The notes beneath the pieces were generated by a model. It was not told where the DNA came from. It searched no databases and saw only the letters and a list, made by a program, of their open reading frames with translations. 64,000 nucleotides of DNA, taken from assembly GCA_044355655.1 (NCBI GenBank), contig JBIKXS010000005.1, positions 39,391 to 103,390 of the forward strand, read 5' to 3'. Within the stretch, counting starts at the first letter, position 1; every line of letters starts with the position of its first letter. Of this stretch, positions 9,567-18,688 are shown piece by piece. This DNA is from UBA3064 sp023258775 (GTDB taxonomy: Bacteria; Pseudomonadota; Gammaproteobacteria; Burkholderiales; Burkholderiaceae_E). Position numbers and translations under genes: made by a program.

Positions 9567-9770
9567 CGTCGAATGCTCGCACAAGACACGAAAACGGTAC
9601 AAGGCGAAGGCATTTTCGGGGACTTTTGCCTTTGCCTGGCTTGGAGCATGGGCAGGCACATGCTAGGGTTCAAAGAAAAACCGATCCCTGCGCCCGCCGC
9701 GCAATGCTTGCTTGTCATACGTCAAGCATCAAGGCGGTGCCGAAAGGCGGATTTGGCTTTGGAGTCGCTT

Positions 9771-10583
9771 ATGCAAACTGATCTTGCGCATTGCCTGCAA
9801 TTGCGTTTTGGCCGCAGCTTCGAGCAGCCAGCCGAATTAAGTCCCGAGCAAACTGCGGCCTTGCTCCGAATTGCCAACCACACGACCCACCGCGCCTGGT
9901 CGGATCAAGCGATTTCAGAGCCCTTGCTGCAAGTGCTCTCTGCCTGTGCCTTGAGTGCGCCTTCAAAGAGTTTTTTACAGCAAGCCGATTTGATTCGAGT
10001 CAGGCGGCCTGATTTACGAGAAAAATTCAATCAGCTCATCCCTTCGATGCCATGGATCGCTGATGCGCCTGAGTTTTGGGTGGTTTGCGCCAACGGCAGA
10101 CGCTTGCGGCATTTGTTTGCGCGACAGGGTCAAGCCTTTGTCAACGAGCATTTGGATGCCTTGTTTAATGCAAGCATTGACGCAGGGCTCGTGTTGATGA
10201 ACTTTATTCGCGCCGCAGAGGAAGCCGGTCTGGTTTGTTGCCCAATCAGCGTCATTCGCGATCAGGCCGAGCTGGTGTCGGGCTGGCTCGAACTGCCCCA
10301 GCATGTCTTGCCGGTCGCAGGTCTTTGCATGGGTTATCCGCAAAGTCCACGCAATCCAGTTCCTCGCCAGCCCCTTGATGCAAGCGTTCACCAAGATCGC
10401 TTTGATGATCAGCGCATCGATCAACAACTCGCTGAGTTCGATAAACGCTGGATCGAGGCGCAAAGCGCAAGTACAGGAAAGCCCGCCACAGCCTGGACCG
10501 TGGACAAACAAAAGCAATACAGCAAGACCCAGCGGCCTGACTGGGGCGCCTTTGTGCGCAAGCAAGGATTCTCGACGGATTAA
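9771..10583 (+). CDS. Nitroreductase-family protein
   Basis: FMN-dependent nitroreductase-fold protein of 270 residues. Recognisable are RRSFEQP-like flavin-binding N-terminus (LRFGRSFEQPAELS), ASHHTTHRAWSDQAISEPLL-type segment with LSAPSKSF, and the C-terminal GLCMGYP element. Family members use NAD(P)H to reduce nitro, quinone or enone groups; substrate unknown. ATG 9771 is preceded by GGAG at 9761-9764. The open frame reaches back to 9177 but that part is antisense to livH. A basic, Gln-rich tail follows the family domain. Confidence 0.85.
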   Translation: MQTDLAHCLQLRFGRSFEQPAELSPEQTAALLRIANHTTHRAWSDQAISEPLLQVLSACALSAPSKSFLQQADLIRVRRPDLREKFNQLIPSMPWIADAPEFWVVCANGRRLRHLFARQGQAFVNEHLDALFNASIDAGLVLMNFIRAAEEAGLVCCPISVIRDQAELVSGWLELPQHVLPVAGLCMGYPQSPRNPVPRQPLDASVHQDRFDDQRIDQQLAEFDKRWIEAQSASTGKPATAWTVDKQKQYSKTQRPDWGAFVRKQGFSTD

Positions 10584-10600
10584 TAGCAACATCGCTTGCT

Positions 10601-10674
10601 TGATTGAGAAGAAGCTACTTATGGGAAGGGCTACCCACGCGAGGCTTTGACTCATCGAGAAGCAGCTACTTATT
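10601..10674 (+). repeat. Two-copy imperfect direct repeat
   Basis: GAGAAGNAGCTACTTAT occurs twice, near 10605-10621 and 10657-10673, about 52 bases apart, in the 117-base gap before the aldehyde dehydrogenase gene. One base differs. It may be a duplicated leader or operator; no function is shown. Confidence 0.5.
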
Positions 10675-10700
10675 GAAGCTGATACTGAAAGGTTCTTACG

Positions 10701-12203
10701 ATGCAAGACGCTTTACACGCCACGCCTGGCGATTTGAGCAAACAAGCCATGCTGATCGACGGTCAATGGGTTTCAAGTCTCGAGGACGAATGGATCGCGG
10801 TGGAAAATCCCGCCACTCGGCAGGCTTTTGCCCTGGTGCCCAGAGCTCGTTCGGCCGATGTCGATCGGGCTGTCAAGGCTGCAGGCACTGCGTTTAGCCG
10901 ATGGAAAAAGACATCTGCTGCTGAGCGTGGGCGCCTGCTTTATCGGATTGCAGATGCTATGGAGGCTGCCAAGGAAGACTTGGCGAAAATGATAAGCCGT
11001 GAAAACGGCAATGCCTTGCGCACCCAAAGCCGCGGCGAAGCAGCGCTCGCTGCCGAGGTCTTTCGTTATGTGGCTGGCTTGGCGCGCGAGCTCAAAGGTC
11101 ACAGCATGTATTTGCAGCCAGAGACGCTTGATTACACAAGGCGAGAGCCCTACGGTGTGGTTGGTGCCATTATTCCCTGGAATGCGCCGCTGGTACTTGC
11201 AGCTTTAAAGGTTGCGCCTGCGCTGATGACCGGCAATACCATGGTGCTCAAGGCCTCCGAGGAAGCGCCGCTTGCTGTGTTGGCGATGTCGAAAATCTGT
11301 GCCGATCATTTGCCTGCCGGGGTGCTCAACACCATCACAGGCTACGGTGCTGAGTGTGGAGCAGCAATTGCCGAACACCCGATGATCCCGAAGATCTCGT
11401 TCACCGGATCGACTGCGGTGGGGCGTTCGATTCTGGCAGCTGCAAGCCAGCGGGTCGCTGCGGTCACGCTCGAACTGGGGGGTAAGAGTGCACAAATTGT
11501 TTTCCCGGATGTCGACTGCGACTTTGTGACCGAAGGTGTGATTACGGCGATGCGATTTTCACGTCAGGGTCAGTCCTGTACGGCAGGGTCAAGGCTTTTT
11601 GTGCATGAATCAATCGCTGATCGCTTGATTGATCGTCTCAGTAGCCGCCTGAAGGCGATGCGGGTTGGCGACCCCTTGGATGAGAGCAACGACGCAGGAT
11701 CATTGGTGAATGAAAAACAGTTCCGTCGAGTGTGCGGTTTTGTTCAGGAGGCTATCGAGCGCAAGCCCGAGGCGCTCTTGCTCGGTGGCCTGCCACCGGT
11801 GCAAGGCCCCTTGTCGAAAGGCTACTTTTTTGAACCAACGCTTTTCTTCGATCTTCCCGAGGATGTCCGCATGACGCGCGAGGAGGTCTTCGGACCGGTC
11901 TTATCGATCGCCACTTGGAAACACGAAGACGAAGTGATCGAACGTGCTAATGCCTCGCACTATGGCCTGGCAGCTTTTGTCTGGTCGCGTGCCGGTGCGC
12001 CAGCGCTTAGGGTTGCCCATGCACTCGATGTGGGTTGGGTGCTGATTAACCAAGGCGGTGGGCAGTCGATTGGCCACTCCTACGGCGGGATGAAGCAAAG
12101 CGGGGCGGGCCGCGAGTTTTCTCTGGAAGGTATGTTGGCAAGCTTCACTGATATCAAGCAGGTTTCGGTTAGCCTGGGGGATCAGGGATTTGAGAAGCTA
12201 TAA
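10701..12203 (+). CDS. NAD(P)-dependent aldehyde dehydrogenase
   Basis: Oxidises an aldehyde to an acid (or acyl-CoA-free product). 500 residues, normal for the family. Catalytic residues are visible: Asn161 (IIPWNAPL), Glu258 (TLELGGKSA) and Cys293 (GQSCTAGSR). AAAGG precedes the ATG. The next gene, 36 bases on, is a 3-hydroxyisobutyrate dehydrogenase-like enzyme; such a pair would convert a hydroxy acid to a semialdehyde and then to an acid. The ALDH lacks clear features of the CoA-acylating MmsA type, so valine catabolism is only a possibility. Confidence 0.94.
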   Translation: MQDALHATPGDLSKQAMLIDGQWVSSLEDEWIAVENPATRQAFALVPRARSADVDRAVKAAGTAFSRWKKTSAAERGRLLYRIADAMEAAKEDLAKMISRENGNALRTQSRGEAALAAEVFRYVAGLARELKGHSMYLQPETLDYTRREPYGVVGAIIPWNAPLVLAALKVAPALMTGNTMVLKASEEAPLAVLAMSKICADHLPAGVLNTITGYGAECGAAIAEHPMIPKISFTGSTAVGRSILAAASQRVAAVTLELGGKSAQIVFPDVDCDFVTEGVITAMRFSRQGQSCTAGSRLFVHESIADRLIDRLSSRLKAMRVGDPLDESNDAGSLVNEKQFRRVCGFVQEAIERKPEALLLGGLPPVQGPLSKGYFFEPTLFFDLPEDVRMTREEVFGPVLSIATWKHEDEVIERANASHYGLAAFVWSRAGAPALRVAHALDVGWVLINQGGGQSIGHSYGGMKQSGAGREFSLEGMLASFTDIKQVSVSLGDQGFEKL

Positions 12204-12239
12204 CGATATGATTTAAATGCGTACGTTCTGGGGATGAAC

Positions 12240-13130
12240 ATGGACAAAGTGATTGGCTTTATTGGACTCGGTGCGATGGGCAGCAAAATGATTGCCCACT
12301 TGCCAGCGGATACACACCGTATCCTCTTCGATCTGGACACTGAACGGGCTCAAGCGATAGCCAAGGGCCTGGCGGGGGAAGTCTCTGTGGCGGCCACGCT
12401 CGATGGATTTGCCAAAGCGCAGGTGGTGATGTTGATGTTGCCTGATAGCGCCGTTGTCGACGCAGTTGCGCTCGGGCAGGGTGGATCGCCAGGCCTTATT
12501 CATCGTCTTGCGCCAGGGTCCTTGTTAATCGACATGAGCTCAAGTGAGCCGATGCGCAGCCAGGCTTTGGCAGCCAGGGCTGCCGAGTGCGACATCGCCT
12601 TTCTCGATGCACCGGTCTCAGGCGGCACGGTTGGCGCCGAAAAGGCAACGCTTGCGATCATGGTTGGAGGCCAGGCACCCGATGTCGAGCGGGCACGAGG
12701 ATTGCTCGGCTGTATGGGCTCACAAGTCACTCATGTGGGCGGCCACGGTGCCGGTCATGCGCTTAAAGGACTTAATAATTTGCTTGCAGCAACGATTTTT
12801 GCAGCAACCAGTGAAGTCTTCGCTGCGGGCGAGCGCTTTGGGCTTGACCCGGCGGTGATGCATCAGGTGATCAACGCCTCAAGCGGCGGCAGTTTTGTGA
12901 CCAACACGATTTGGCCTCGCTCGGTCCTGCCAAAAACCTGGAGTTTTGGTTTTGCCTTAGCGCTTATGCACAAAGACGTTGGCATTGGCATGTCGCTGGT
13001 GAGGGCGGCAGGCGCAGAGGCGCGTTTGCTCGAGGAAAGTGCGGCCTTATGGGATGAGGCAAAAAAACAGGCAGCTAGCAACGCCGATTTATCCGACTAT
13101 GCCCGCTTAATGATGAACAAAATGCCTTGA
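12240..13130 (+). CDS. 3-hydroxyisobutyrate dehydrogenase-family oxidoreductase
   Basis: Beta-hydroxyacid dehydrogenase of about 296 residues. Rossmann motif GFIGLGAMGSKM is at the N-terminus, the substrate loop DAPVSGG at about 123-129, and the catalytic Lys176 in GHALKGLNNLLA. ATG 12240 is chosen because GGGG at 12230-12233 has proper spacing to it; the ATG at 12234 is too close. Probably in an operon with the aldehyde dehydrogenase just upstream. Exact hydroxyacid unknown. Confidence 0.93.
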   Translation: MDKVIGFIGLGAMGSKMIAHLPADTHRILFDLDTERAQAIAKGLAGEVSVAATLDGFAKAQVVMLMLPDSAVVDAVALGQGGSPGLIHRLAPGSLLIDMSSSEPMRSQALAARAAECDIAFLDAPVSGGTVGAEKATLAIMVGGQAPDVERARGLLGCMGSQVTHVGGHGAGHALKGLNNLLAATIFAATSEVFAAGERFGLDPAVMHQVINASSGGSFVTNTIWPRSVLPKTWSFGFALALMHKDVGIGMSLVRAAGAEARLLEESAALWDEAKKQAASNADLSDYARLMMNKMP

Positions 13131-13230
13131 TCTTTCGCCAAAGTCTTTCATACTGTGATGTCCAAGAAGGCGGATAGCCTCGGGACTCGGGGTTTTTCAC
13201 GAGCCTTGAAAACACAAAAGGGAGACCAGC

Positions 13231-13668
13231 ATGTTCCAACGTATTTTGCTTGCCTACGATGGGAGTGCCGCTTCACAGCGCGCCTTAATCGATTCTGATG
13301 CGGTTGCAAAAATGACCGGTGCACGAGTTCACCTGGTCGCTGTCGTACCTGAACCAACGGCTCATCTGGCCTTCGAGGCCGGCATGCTTGATATGCCTGA
13401 CCCTGCTGAGCAACGCGGGCATGCCAAGCGTAGGCTCGATAGCGGTATGGCCTTGTTGCGCGATCATGGTTTTGAGGTAAGTGGTGAAGTCTTATTTGGC
13501 GATCCGGTCGAACAAATCGCCGATACGGCCGAGCGTATTGGCGCTCAGCTTATTGTGGTGGGACACCATCGCAACCGCGGCTGGCTCGAACGTTGGTGGA
13601 ATAGTCCGATTTCTGCGGCCCTTATTGAACGAGCGCACTGCAGCGTGCTCGTATCGATTCACGATTGA
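13231..13668 (+). CDS. Universal stress protein (UspA family)
   Basis: Single Usp domain of 145 residues starting MFQRILLAYDGSAASQRAL. The C-terminal nucleotide-binding region is present as VVGHHRNRGWLERWW, an atypical form of the G-x2-G-x9-G(S/T) motif with Trp-rich substitution and no clear final Gly-Ser, so ATP binding is uncertain. GGGAG lies before the ATG. Monocistronic by context. Confidence 0.92.
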   Translation: MFQRILLAYDGSAASQRALIDSDAVAKMTGARVHLVAVVPEPTAHLAFEAGMLDMPDPAEQRGHAKRRLDSGMALLRDHGFEVSGEVLFGDPVEQIADTAERIGAQLIVVGHHRNRGWLERWWNSPISAALIERAHCSVLVSIHD

Positions 13669-13678
13669 CACCGCTCTA

Positions 13679-13760
13679 CCGGCACGACCGGGGTTCTTTA
13701 CCGGTAAACCGGAGTCCTTTACCCGTATGACCGTGGTTCTTTACCGGTATTACCGGGGTC
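13679..13760 (+). repeat. Degenerate tandem repeat, 21-22 nt x 3.8
   Basis: Units start at 13679, 13701, 13722 and 13744, with consensus CCGGTANNACCGGGGTTCTT followed by TA. They fill the gap between the stress protein stop and the end of the DUF4019 gene, and the last unit encodes that gene's C-terminus and stop. Junctions form the palindromes TTTACCGGTAAA (13697-13708) and TACCGGTA. Could act as a bidirectional 3' element or be a slippage product. Confidence 0.85.
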
Positions 13761-14307
13761 GCACGAAGTAACCGATACAGCGCCAGTGCTGAGCATCTTC
13801 CCTGTACATAATCATCATTTCAGTGATTGGTTCGATGCTGATATCGGTTTCGAAATTAATAATTATGTAGTCGCCCACAGGACCTTTTGGCAAGTCTTTC
13901 GCTGCACGGCTTAAACCGGTTCGGCGGGCTTTGATTTCTCCCAAAGGCTCACGCGCAGCACCGGCAAGGCGTACCCAAACATCTTTATCAACAGAGGCTT
14001 TGAAATGCTTGGCAGACTGATCCCACGCCTTGGCGTAGTCGCGCTGATCCATTGAGGCAAGGAATTGTTCTGCTGCTTTGACTGCGAGCTTAAGTGCTTC
14101 CGGATTGGGTTGCTGCGCTGAGTTCTGAAGCGAGGACGGGGCTTGTTGCGATGCGCTGTACTGAGTTGACGAATTTGGTGTTCCGCCTTGGACTTTTATA
14201 AGCCCTGGGCTTAAGGGCTGCGCAGCAAGCCCTCCTTGAGCCGGACTTAATCCGAGCGCAAGTGCAAGCCAGAGGCTGTACCTAGGGCCGAACCTGAGCC
14301 TGCTCAA
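13750..14307 (-). CDS. Secreted DUF4019-domain protein
   Basis: 185 residues. An N-terminal signal peptide (WLALALGLSPAQGGLAA) is followed by a low-complexity Ser/Gln/Pro linker and then a DUF4019-like domain (about residues 85-185) with AEQFLASMDQRDYAKAWDQ at its start and GDYIIINFETDIS inside. Function unknown. The start codon is TTG and overlaps the TerC stop by four bases, so translation is coupled to terC. The last codons lie in the tandem repeat at 13679-13760. Confidence 0.8.
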   Translation of the reverse strand: MSRLRFGPRYSLWLALALGLSPAQGGLAAQPLSPGLIKVQGGTPNSSTQYSASQQAPSSLQNSAQQPNPEALKLAVKAAEQFLASMDQRDYAKAWDQSAKHFKASVDKDVWVRLAGAAREPLGEIKARRTGLSRAAKDLPKGPVGDYIIINFETDISIEPITEMMIMYREDAQHWRCIGYFVRPR

Positions 14308-15029
14308 CGCGCTGTCTCCGCTTCCATCTCTGCTTGCTCTAAGCGTTCCTTCGCACGCTTTCGCGTGGCAAGCCAGCCCAACCCAAGAACGCCTGCGATG
14401 GCGCTGACGTAAATCGCCGCGCGAATGGCCTTGTGAACCATATCGTCGCCGTCAAGATAAGCGTCAAGCAAGGCTTCGTTGGTGACCATGTGTGCTGCTG
14501 TGTAAGCAAGTACAGCCGCTCCAAGTTGAATAATGATGGGGAAGCGCTCAACCAGCTTCAGCACAAGTGTACTACCGAAAATAACGATCGGAATACTGAT
14601 TAGTAAGCCAAGAACCACCAGATCAAAGGCACCCTTCGATGCACCCGCTACGCCTAATACGTTATCAATGCCCATTAAGGCGTCGGCGATGACGATGGTC
14701 TTCATCGCACCCCAGAAGGTGGTTGCGCCCGCCTCTTCGTGACCGTCACCGTCAGTGTCGGTCAGCAATTTGTAGGCTATCCACAGCAACCCGAGGCCGC
14801 CAACGAGCATGAGACCGGGAATCTTCAAAAGCCAAACCACACCGAGTGTCATCGCAGAGCGCACGACGATTGCACCCACCGTTCCCCAAAGAATCGCCTT
14901 ACGTTGTAAGTGCGAGGGCAAATTGCGCGCAGCAAGTGCGATCACGATTGCGTTATCGCCAGCAAGTACCAAGTCGATCAAGATGATCGCCGCCAGGGCC
15001 GACCACCAAGGCATTGAAAACATTTCCAT
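14304..15029 (-). CDS. TerC-family integral membrane protein
   Basis: 241 residues with seven or so membrane segments. TerC features are clear: LIDLVLAGDNAIVIALAARN in the first helix region and ADALMGIDNVLGVAGAS in the middle, both with acidic residues in the membrane. Members are linked to manganese export or metal loading of exported enzymes. An 85-residue-scale insertion is absent, so it is the short YjbE-like form. Coupled downstream to the DUF4019 gene. I looked for the yybP-ykoY manganese riboswitch in the 221-base leader and could not match it. Confidence 0.92.
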   Translation of the reverse strand: MEMFSMPWWSALAAIILIDLVLAGDNAIVIALAARNLPSHLQRKAILWGTVGAIVVRSAMTLGVVWLLKIPGLMLVGGLGLLWIAYKLLTDTDGDGHEEAGATTFWGAMKTIVIADALMGIDNVLGVAGASKGAFDLVVLGLLISIPIVIFGSTLVLKLVERFPIIIQLGAAVLAYTAAHMVTNEALLDAYLDGDDMVHKAIRAAIYVSAIAGVLGLGWLATRKRAKERLEQAEMEAETAR

Positions 15030-15250
15030 GCTTGCTATCCCTCAAAGAGAGCGCGATTAGACATGAAAGCAAAAGCCCGGTCAAAGGCATGGGTGATGTC
15101 GAGCGCTCGCTAAGTCGTTCTCAGACTCGACCAATACATAGGGGTATTCGGGAAATTACCCGGGCAAATATGCCGATCGCATCAGACTGCAGGTTGGAAA
15201 CAGTTTTTAGTGTTTAGTGAGCGGCCTAGGCTGCGAAAGGAAGGCGATTC

Positions 15251-15877
15251 GTGGGACTTTTTGAAAGCTTGAAACAAGGCGATGCCTTGATGCAAATGTT
15301 TGCAGGTAACGATAACCCGGCCGCTGAGCAGTTCATCAGTGAGGCTGAGGTCCAAGCGATGCGGGGACGGCTTGCGATCCGTGAATCCTTAAAAGCCTTC
15401 GTGCGCGGACGTGTGGTCAGCAAGGGAGCTGGTTTTTGGGTTCTGACATCCGATGCGATATTGGTCTTCGGTGAAGCTGCCTATCCGTACCGCATGCCGT
15501 TTTCGCAGGTTGAATCGATCACTGGCGAAGAAGGACAGTACGGTCTCACGTTAAGGTTGAGGGTGAAGGGGGCAAGCTACGCGGTGTTTGGCGTGAGCAT
15601 GCGCATGGGACTGGCCTTTGCGCGCATGCTTGCCCGAGCAAGCGGTATTCAGGCACAGGGACTGCAACAACGCTTAAGCGCTGAGGACATCGAAGTCGTT
15701 TTGCATCGATTCAAGGACGCTGCTTTCCGCATCGATCCGGTGGGCGCACTCATGGAGCAGCAACCCGAACTATGGAAGCAATGGCTTGCCCAAAGCGCAG
15801 AGCACGGTATGTTATTGGTTGATGAATATGCGAGTGCACGCCAGCTTTCCGAGGCCGTGCAAGTCAAGGCTGCCTAG
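15251..15877 (+). CDS. Hypothetical protein, possible bacterial PH-like domain
   Basis: 208 residues, cytoplasmic. Residues about 38-115 form a beta-rich stretch (RGRVVSKGAGFWVLTSDAIL, then YRMPFSQVESITGEEG) in the style of bacterial PH domains, followed by a helical region. This fold assignment is inference from pattern. GTG start with AGGAAGG upstream. It diverges from terC and converges on the LysR gene with a 21-base gap. Function unknown. Confidence 0.7.
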   Translation: MGLFESLKQGDALMQMFAGNDNPAAEQFISEAEVQAMRGRLAIRESLKAFVRGRVVSKGAGFWVLTSDAILVFGEAAYPYRMPFSQVESITGEEGQYGLTLRLRVKGASYAVFGVSMRMGLAFARMLARASGIQAQGLQQRLSAEDIEVVLHRFKDAAFRIDPVGALMEQQPELWKQWLAQSAEHGMLLVDEYASARQLSEAVQVKAA

Positions 15878-15898
15878 GCCTTTTCCCGATCCTAGGGC

Positions 15899-16852
15899 TT
15901 AGCTAGCCGCTCGCCCTGCGATCTCGCTAAAGCAGTGACGCACATAACGGTGCACGGCCTGGTGCTCGCTTCGGTGATGCCACAGCATGTCAACATGAGG
16001 AGAAGGTAGCCGTAGCGGAAGCTGCGTGCTGAACACCTTCTCGGCCATGCCACTTGAGGCAATAAAGTGCGTCGGCAGCACAGTCAGCAGGTCTGTTGTG
16101 AGGACCACCTGGCCCGCCGTAAAAAATTGATTCACCGTGAGCACCACACGTCTTCTGCGGCCGATGGCTTCGAGCGCTTCGTCAACAAAACCATGGGGAC
16201 GACCCGAAAAGCTGACCAGTAAGTGCTCAGCGGCACAATAGCGCTCAAGATCGAGGTTAACACCCGCCAAAGGATGATCTGGGCGCATAACGCAAACATA
16301 TTCGCCTTCATAGAGACGCCGGCTTCGAAAGGCATCGGCTGCGTGACTTTGATCCGCCTGGGTACTGATCGCTTCGGCCTCTACCGCTGGGAAGTAGCCC
16401 AGTGCAAGGTCAAGCTCCGCCGAGGCGAGCAATTCTCTTGGATCGCGGGAGAAAAGCGTTCGAACGCGCCAGGAAAGTCCAGGGGCTTCTTGTCTTGTTT
16501 TGCGCATTAGCGCTGGGATCAGCAGTGTTGCTGTTGAATCAGCCATTGCAAGGGTGATGGTCTCGCTGCACTGCCGAGGATCAAAGCTTTGATCAGGTTC
16601 GAGTGTTTGGCGCAGCTGCGCAAGCGCGGCCTCAATACTCGGCCAAAGCTGCAAGGCCTTCAAACTTGGCTTAACGCCATAGCCTTCTCGGATGAACAAG
16701 GGGTCGTCTAAGGCATCCCGTAGACGGCCTAAAGCATTGCTCACTGCCGGTTGACTCATGGCCAACACTTCGGCTGCTTTTGTCAGTTTTCCTTCAAGCA
16801 TGACGGCTTCAAAAACCCGCAGCAAATTCAGATCGAAGGTTCTAAAGTTCAT
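15899..16852 (-). CDS. LysR-family transcriptional regulator
   Basis: 317 residues. The N-terminal winged helix is typical (FDLNLLRVFEAVMLEGKLTKAAE, then SQPAVSNALGRLR), followed by a periplasmic-binding-like effector domain. It resembles the NodD/LinR branch by its MNFRTFDLNLL start. It diverges from the small 81-residue gene and the MFS-molybdopterin-flavoprotein-amidase operon, so it is the likely regulator of that operon. Confidence 0.93.
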   Translation of the reverse strand: MNFRTFDLNLLRVFEAVMLEGKLTKAAEVLAMSQPAVSNALGRLRDALDDPLFIREGYGVKPSLKALQLWPSIEAALAQLRQTLEPDQSFDPRQCSETITLAMADSTATLLIPALMRKTRQEAPGLSWRVRTLFSRDPRELLASAELDLALGYFPAVEAEAISTQADQSHAADAFRSRRLYEGEYVCVMRPDHPLAGVNLDLERYCAAEHLLVSFSGRPHGFVDEALEAIGRRRRVVLTVNQFFTAGQVVLTTDLLTVLPTHFIASSGMAEKVFSTQLPLRLPSPHVDMLWHHRSEHQAVHRYVRHCFSEIAGRAAS

Positions 16853-16920
16853 GATGAAAGTTGTTTAAGTATCGGTTACGTGAATAGTTACCATTCTAAT
16901 TCATCATTTGAAATAATTGC

Positions 16921-16939
16921 TGCATTGCCGCAATATGCA
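16921..16939. promoter_or_regulatory. Candidate LysR operator
   Basis: TGCATTGCCGCAATATGCA contains the perfect dyad ATTGC-C-GCAAT (16924-16934) within outer TGCAT/ATGCA arms and fits the T-N11-A pattern of LysR sites. It lies between the divergent LysR gene and the 81-residue gene, in an AT-rich intergenic stretch. Confidence 0.4.
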
Positions 16940-16995
16940 TTTCACAATCAGTAGGCAAAGACCTCTCCTCCCTCTTAACAAATCAAGGAATGATC

Positions 16996-17241
16996 ATGGC
17001 AACGATTTCAGTGCAAGCAGGCAGTTCGGTTCTCAACGCTACAAGTCACCAGGGTCTTGAACGGGTGACCGAGGCATCGGGTCTTTTAAAGCGTGTGTTT
17101 GACCGCATGATTGCCGCGCAGGAAGCAGCCGCCATGCGCAGACTGGCTCGTTACCACCATGCCTTATATGTCGACCTGGTCAAGCAGGATCATCGACTCG
17201 CCGAAGAGTTTTTCGCTGCCAAATCGCGTGGTGAAGCATAA
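16996..17241 (+). CDS. Small hypothetical protein
   Basis: 81 residues from ATG 16996, which has AAGGA six bases upstream (the ATG at 16990 is too close to it). Mostly helical and basic in the middle: MATISVQAGSS at the start, then LLKRVFDRMIAAQEAAAMRR. No signal peptide or membrane segment. I do not recognise the family. It is the first gene after the divergent LysR promoter, 153 bases before the MFS gene. Confidence 0.65.
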   Translation: MATISVQAGSSVLNATSHQGLERVTEASGLLKRVFDRMIAAQEAAAMRRLARYHHALYVDLVKQDHRLAEEFFAAKSRGEA

Positions 17242-17394
17242 GCGCTATGACCTTAAGCCAGTCAATCAGTCGGGCGGCGTTCCAAGTCATGCCGCTCTCG
17301 ACGCCTTGACTTGAGGTACGCGCTACCTGGAAGGGACGCTTTAACCTAGTATCTGGTCTTTTGTACCGAGGCGATTTGCCAGATAGGGGGAACC

Positions 17395-18621
17395 GTGGTC
17401 ACGCAACAAGTGTCGATGGCCTATCGCGTCTTGGCGGTTTGTACTGGATTCAATGTTGTATCACGGGGTGTTGCCGAAAGTTTTGCAGTTTTTCTGCTGC
17501 CACTGACCATAACGTTTAACGCAAGCCGCGCTGACACCACGCTCGCGTACGCCTTGTTTATGCTCTTTCTGGGGCTTTGTTCTCCGCTCACGGGTTGGGC
17601 GGTCGATCGATTTGGTCCTCGGCGCGTCTACCAGACCGCAATTGCGCTTTGCGCTATAGCATGTTTGTGTGCCTCGCTTGCTCCCAGCCTAACCATGATT
17701 TATGTGTCGATTGGGCTATTGCTGCCCTTTGGGGTATCGGGGATGGGTACCATCGCAGCCTCAAATTTGGTGAGCCGCTGGTTTAGATCAGGGCTTTCAA
17801 CTGCAATGGGCTTGCTTGCTGCTGCACTCGGCACCGGCATACTGATTTTCGCGCCACTTTCGCAGACGCTTGTCGAGTGGCTAGGATGGCGCGATGCTTA
17901 TCGAGCGCTAGCTTTATTGCTTGCTGCAATATGGCTGCTTCAATTTCTTTTGCCCTGGCAGCGCATGCGGGCCGAAGCCAGCATGGCAGAAAGCGCTCAG
18001 ACTGTGCCTGTCGCAACGCCGAGCTTGGGATTTGCGGCGCTCTTGCAAATGGCATCACGGACGCCATTATTTTGGGCGCTTTTCGGCATTATGTTTGTGA
18101 CCTCGGTGAGCACTTATGCCGTAACCGTACAATTAGTTGCCTACCTGGTATCGGCGGGTATGACGCCGCTTCACGCTGCTTGGGTCTTCGGTGCGACTGG
18201 GCTTGCATCAATCCTTGGCATGCTCGGCGCTGGCCATTTAGCAAGACAATGGGGGGAGGTGCGTGTGGCAAGTATGTCCTATGCTGCTACCGTCCTTGGG
18301 CTTTTGTCACTCGGACTCTTCGAGCACTTGCCTCATGTTGGGTTTTTGGTCTTTTATGTTTTGCTCTTTGGGACGATGCAAGGTTCTCGAGGCCCGCTGG
18401 TTGCCGTCTTGGCAGCTCGAGGTTTTGCTGGTGCCAATCAAAGCACCATGTACGGGCTTGTTTTAATCGGCATGGGTTTGGGCGGGGCGCTTGGATCCTG
18501 GGCTTCGGCAGCACTCTTTGACTGGTTCCAAAGCTATCAAGCGATGATGATGCTTTCAGCCGCTGCAGCTGTCTCGGGATACGCGATTTTTTGGCGCATG
18601 AAAACCTGGAACAAGGCATGA
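17395..18621 (+). CDS. MFS transporter
   Basis: 408 residues with about twelve membrane segments; the loop 2-3 motif is WAVDRFGPRRVYQ. Resembles oxalate/monocarboxylate-type porters (RhmT/OFA-like) by overall pattern, but the substrate is not evident. GTG start with AGGGGG 5-10 bases upstream. It opens an operon with molybdopterin oxidoreductase, flavoprotein and amidase, so it probably imports the compound they degrade. Confidence 0.88.
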   Translation: MVTQQVSMAYRVLAVCTGFNVVSRGVAESFAVFLLPLTITFNASRADTTLAYALFMLFLGLCSPLTGWAVDRFGPRRVYQTAIALCAIACLCASLAPSLTMIYVSIGLLLPFGVSGMGTIAASNLVSRWFRSGLSTAMGLLAAALGTGILIFAPLSQTLVEWLGWRDAYRALALLLAAIWLLQFLLPWQRMRAEASMAESAQTVPVATPSLGFAALLQMASRTPLFWALFGIMFVTSVSTYAVTVQLVAYLVSAGMTPLHAAWVFGATGLASILGMLGAGHLARQWGEVRVASMSYAATVLGLLSLGLFEHLPHVGFLVFYVLLFGTMQGSRGPLVAVLAARGFAGANQSTMYGLVLIGMGLGGALGSWASAALFDWFQSYQAMMMLSAAAAVSGYAIFWRMKTWNKA

Positions 18622-18688
18622 TGGGGTTTTGTCCTTAGCGCGCTCGAGCGACGAGCGATGGTTTCAGACTTCCCAGGGGAGGCCGAGT

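Noticed and set aside
9177..9770. N-terminal extension of the nitroreductase
   Set aside because: It lies antisense to livH and shows no family resemblance; GGAG is placed for ATG 9771.
10014..10706. 230-codon minus-strand frame
   Set aside because: Opposite the nitroreductase, with no protein-like pattern.
13171..13200. Terminator-like CCTCGGGACTCGGGG then TTTTT
   Set aside because: The stem is short and relies on G-U pairs; too weak to call.
15030..15250. yybP-ykoY manganese riboswitch ahead of terC
   Set aside because: The conserved internal loops could not be matched on the minus strand; only a GTCGAG/CTCGAC hairpin was seen.
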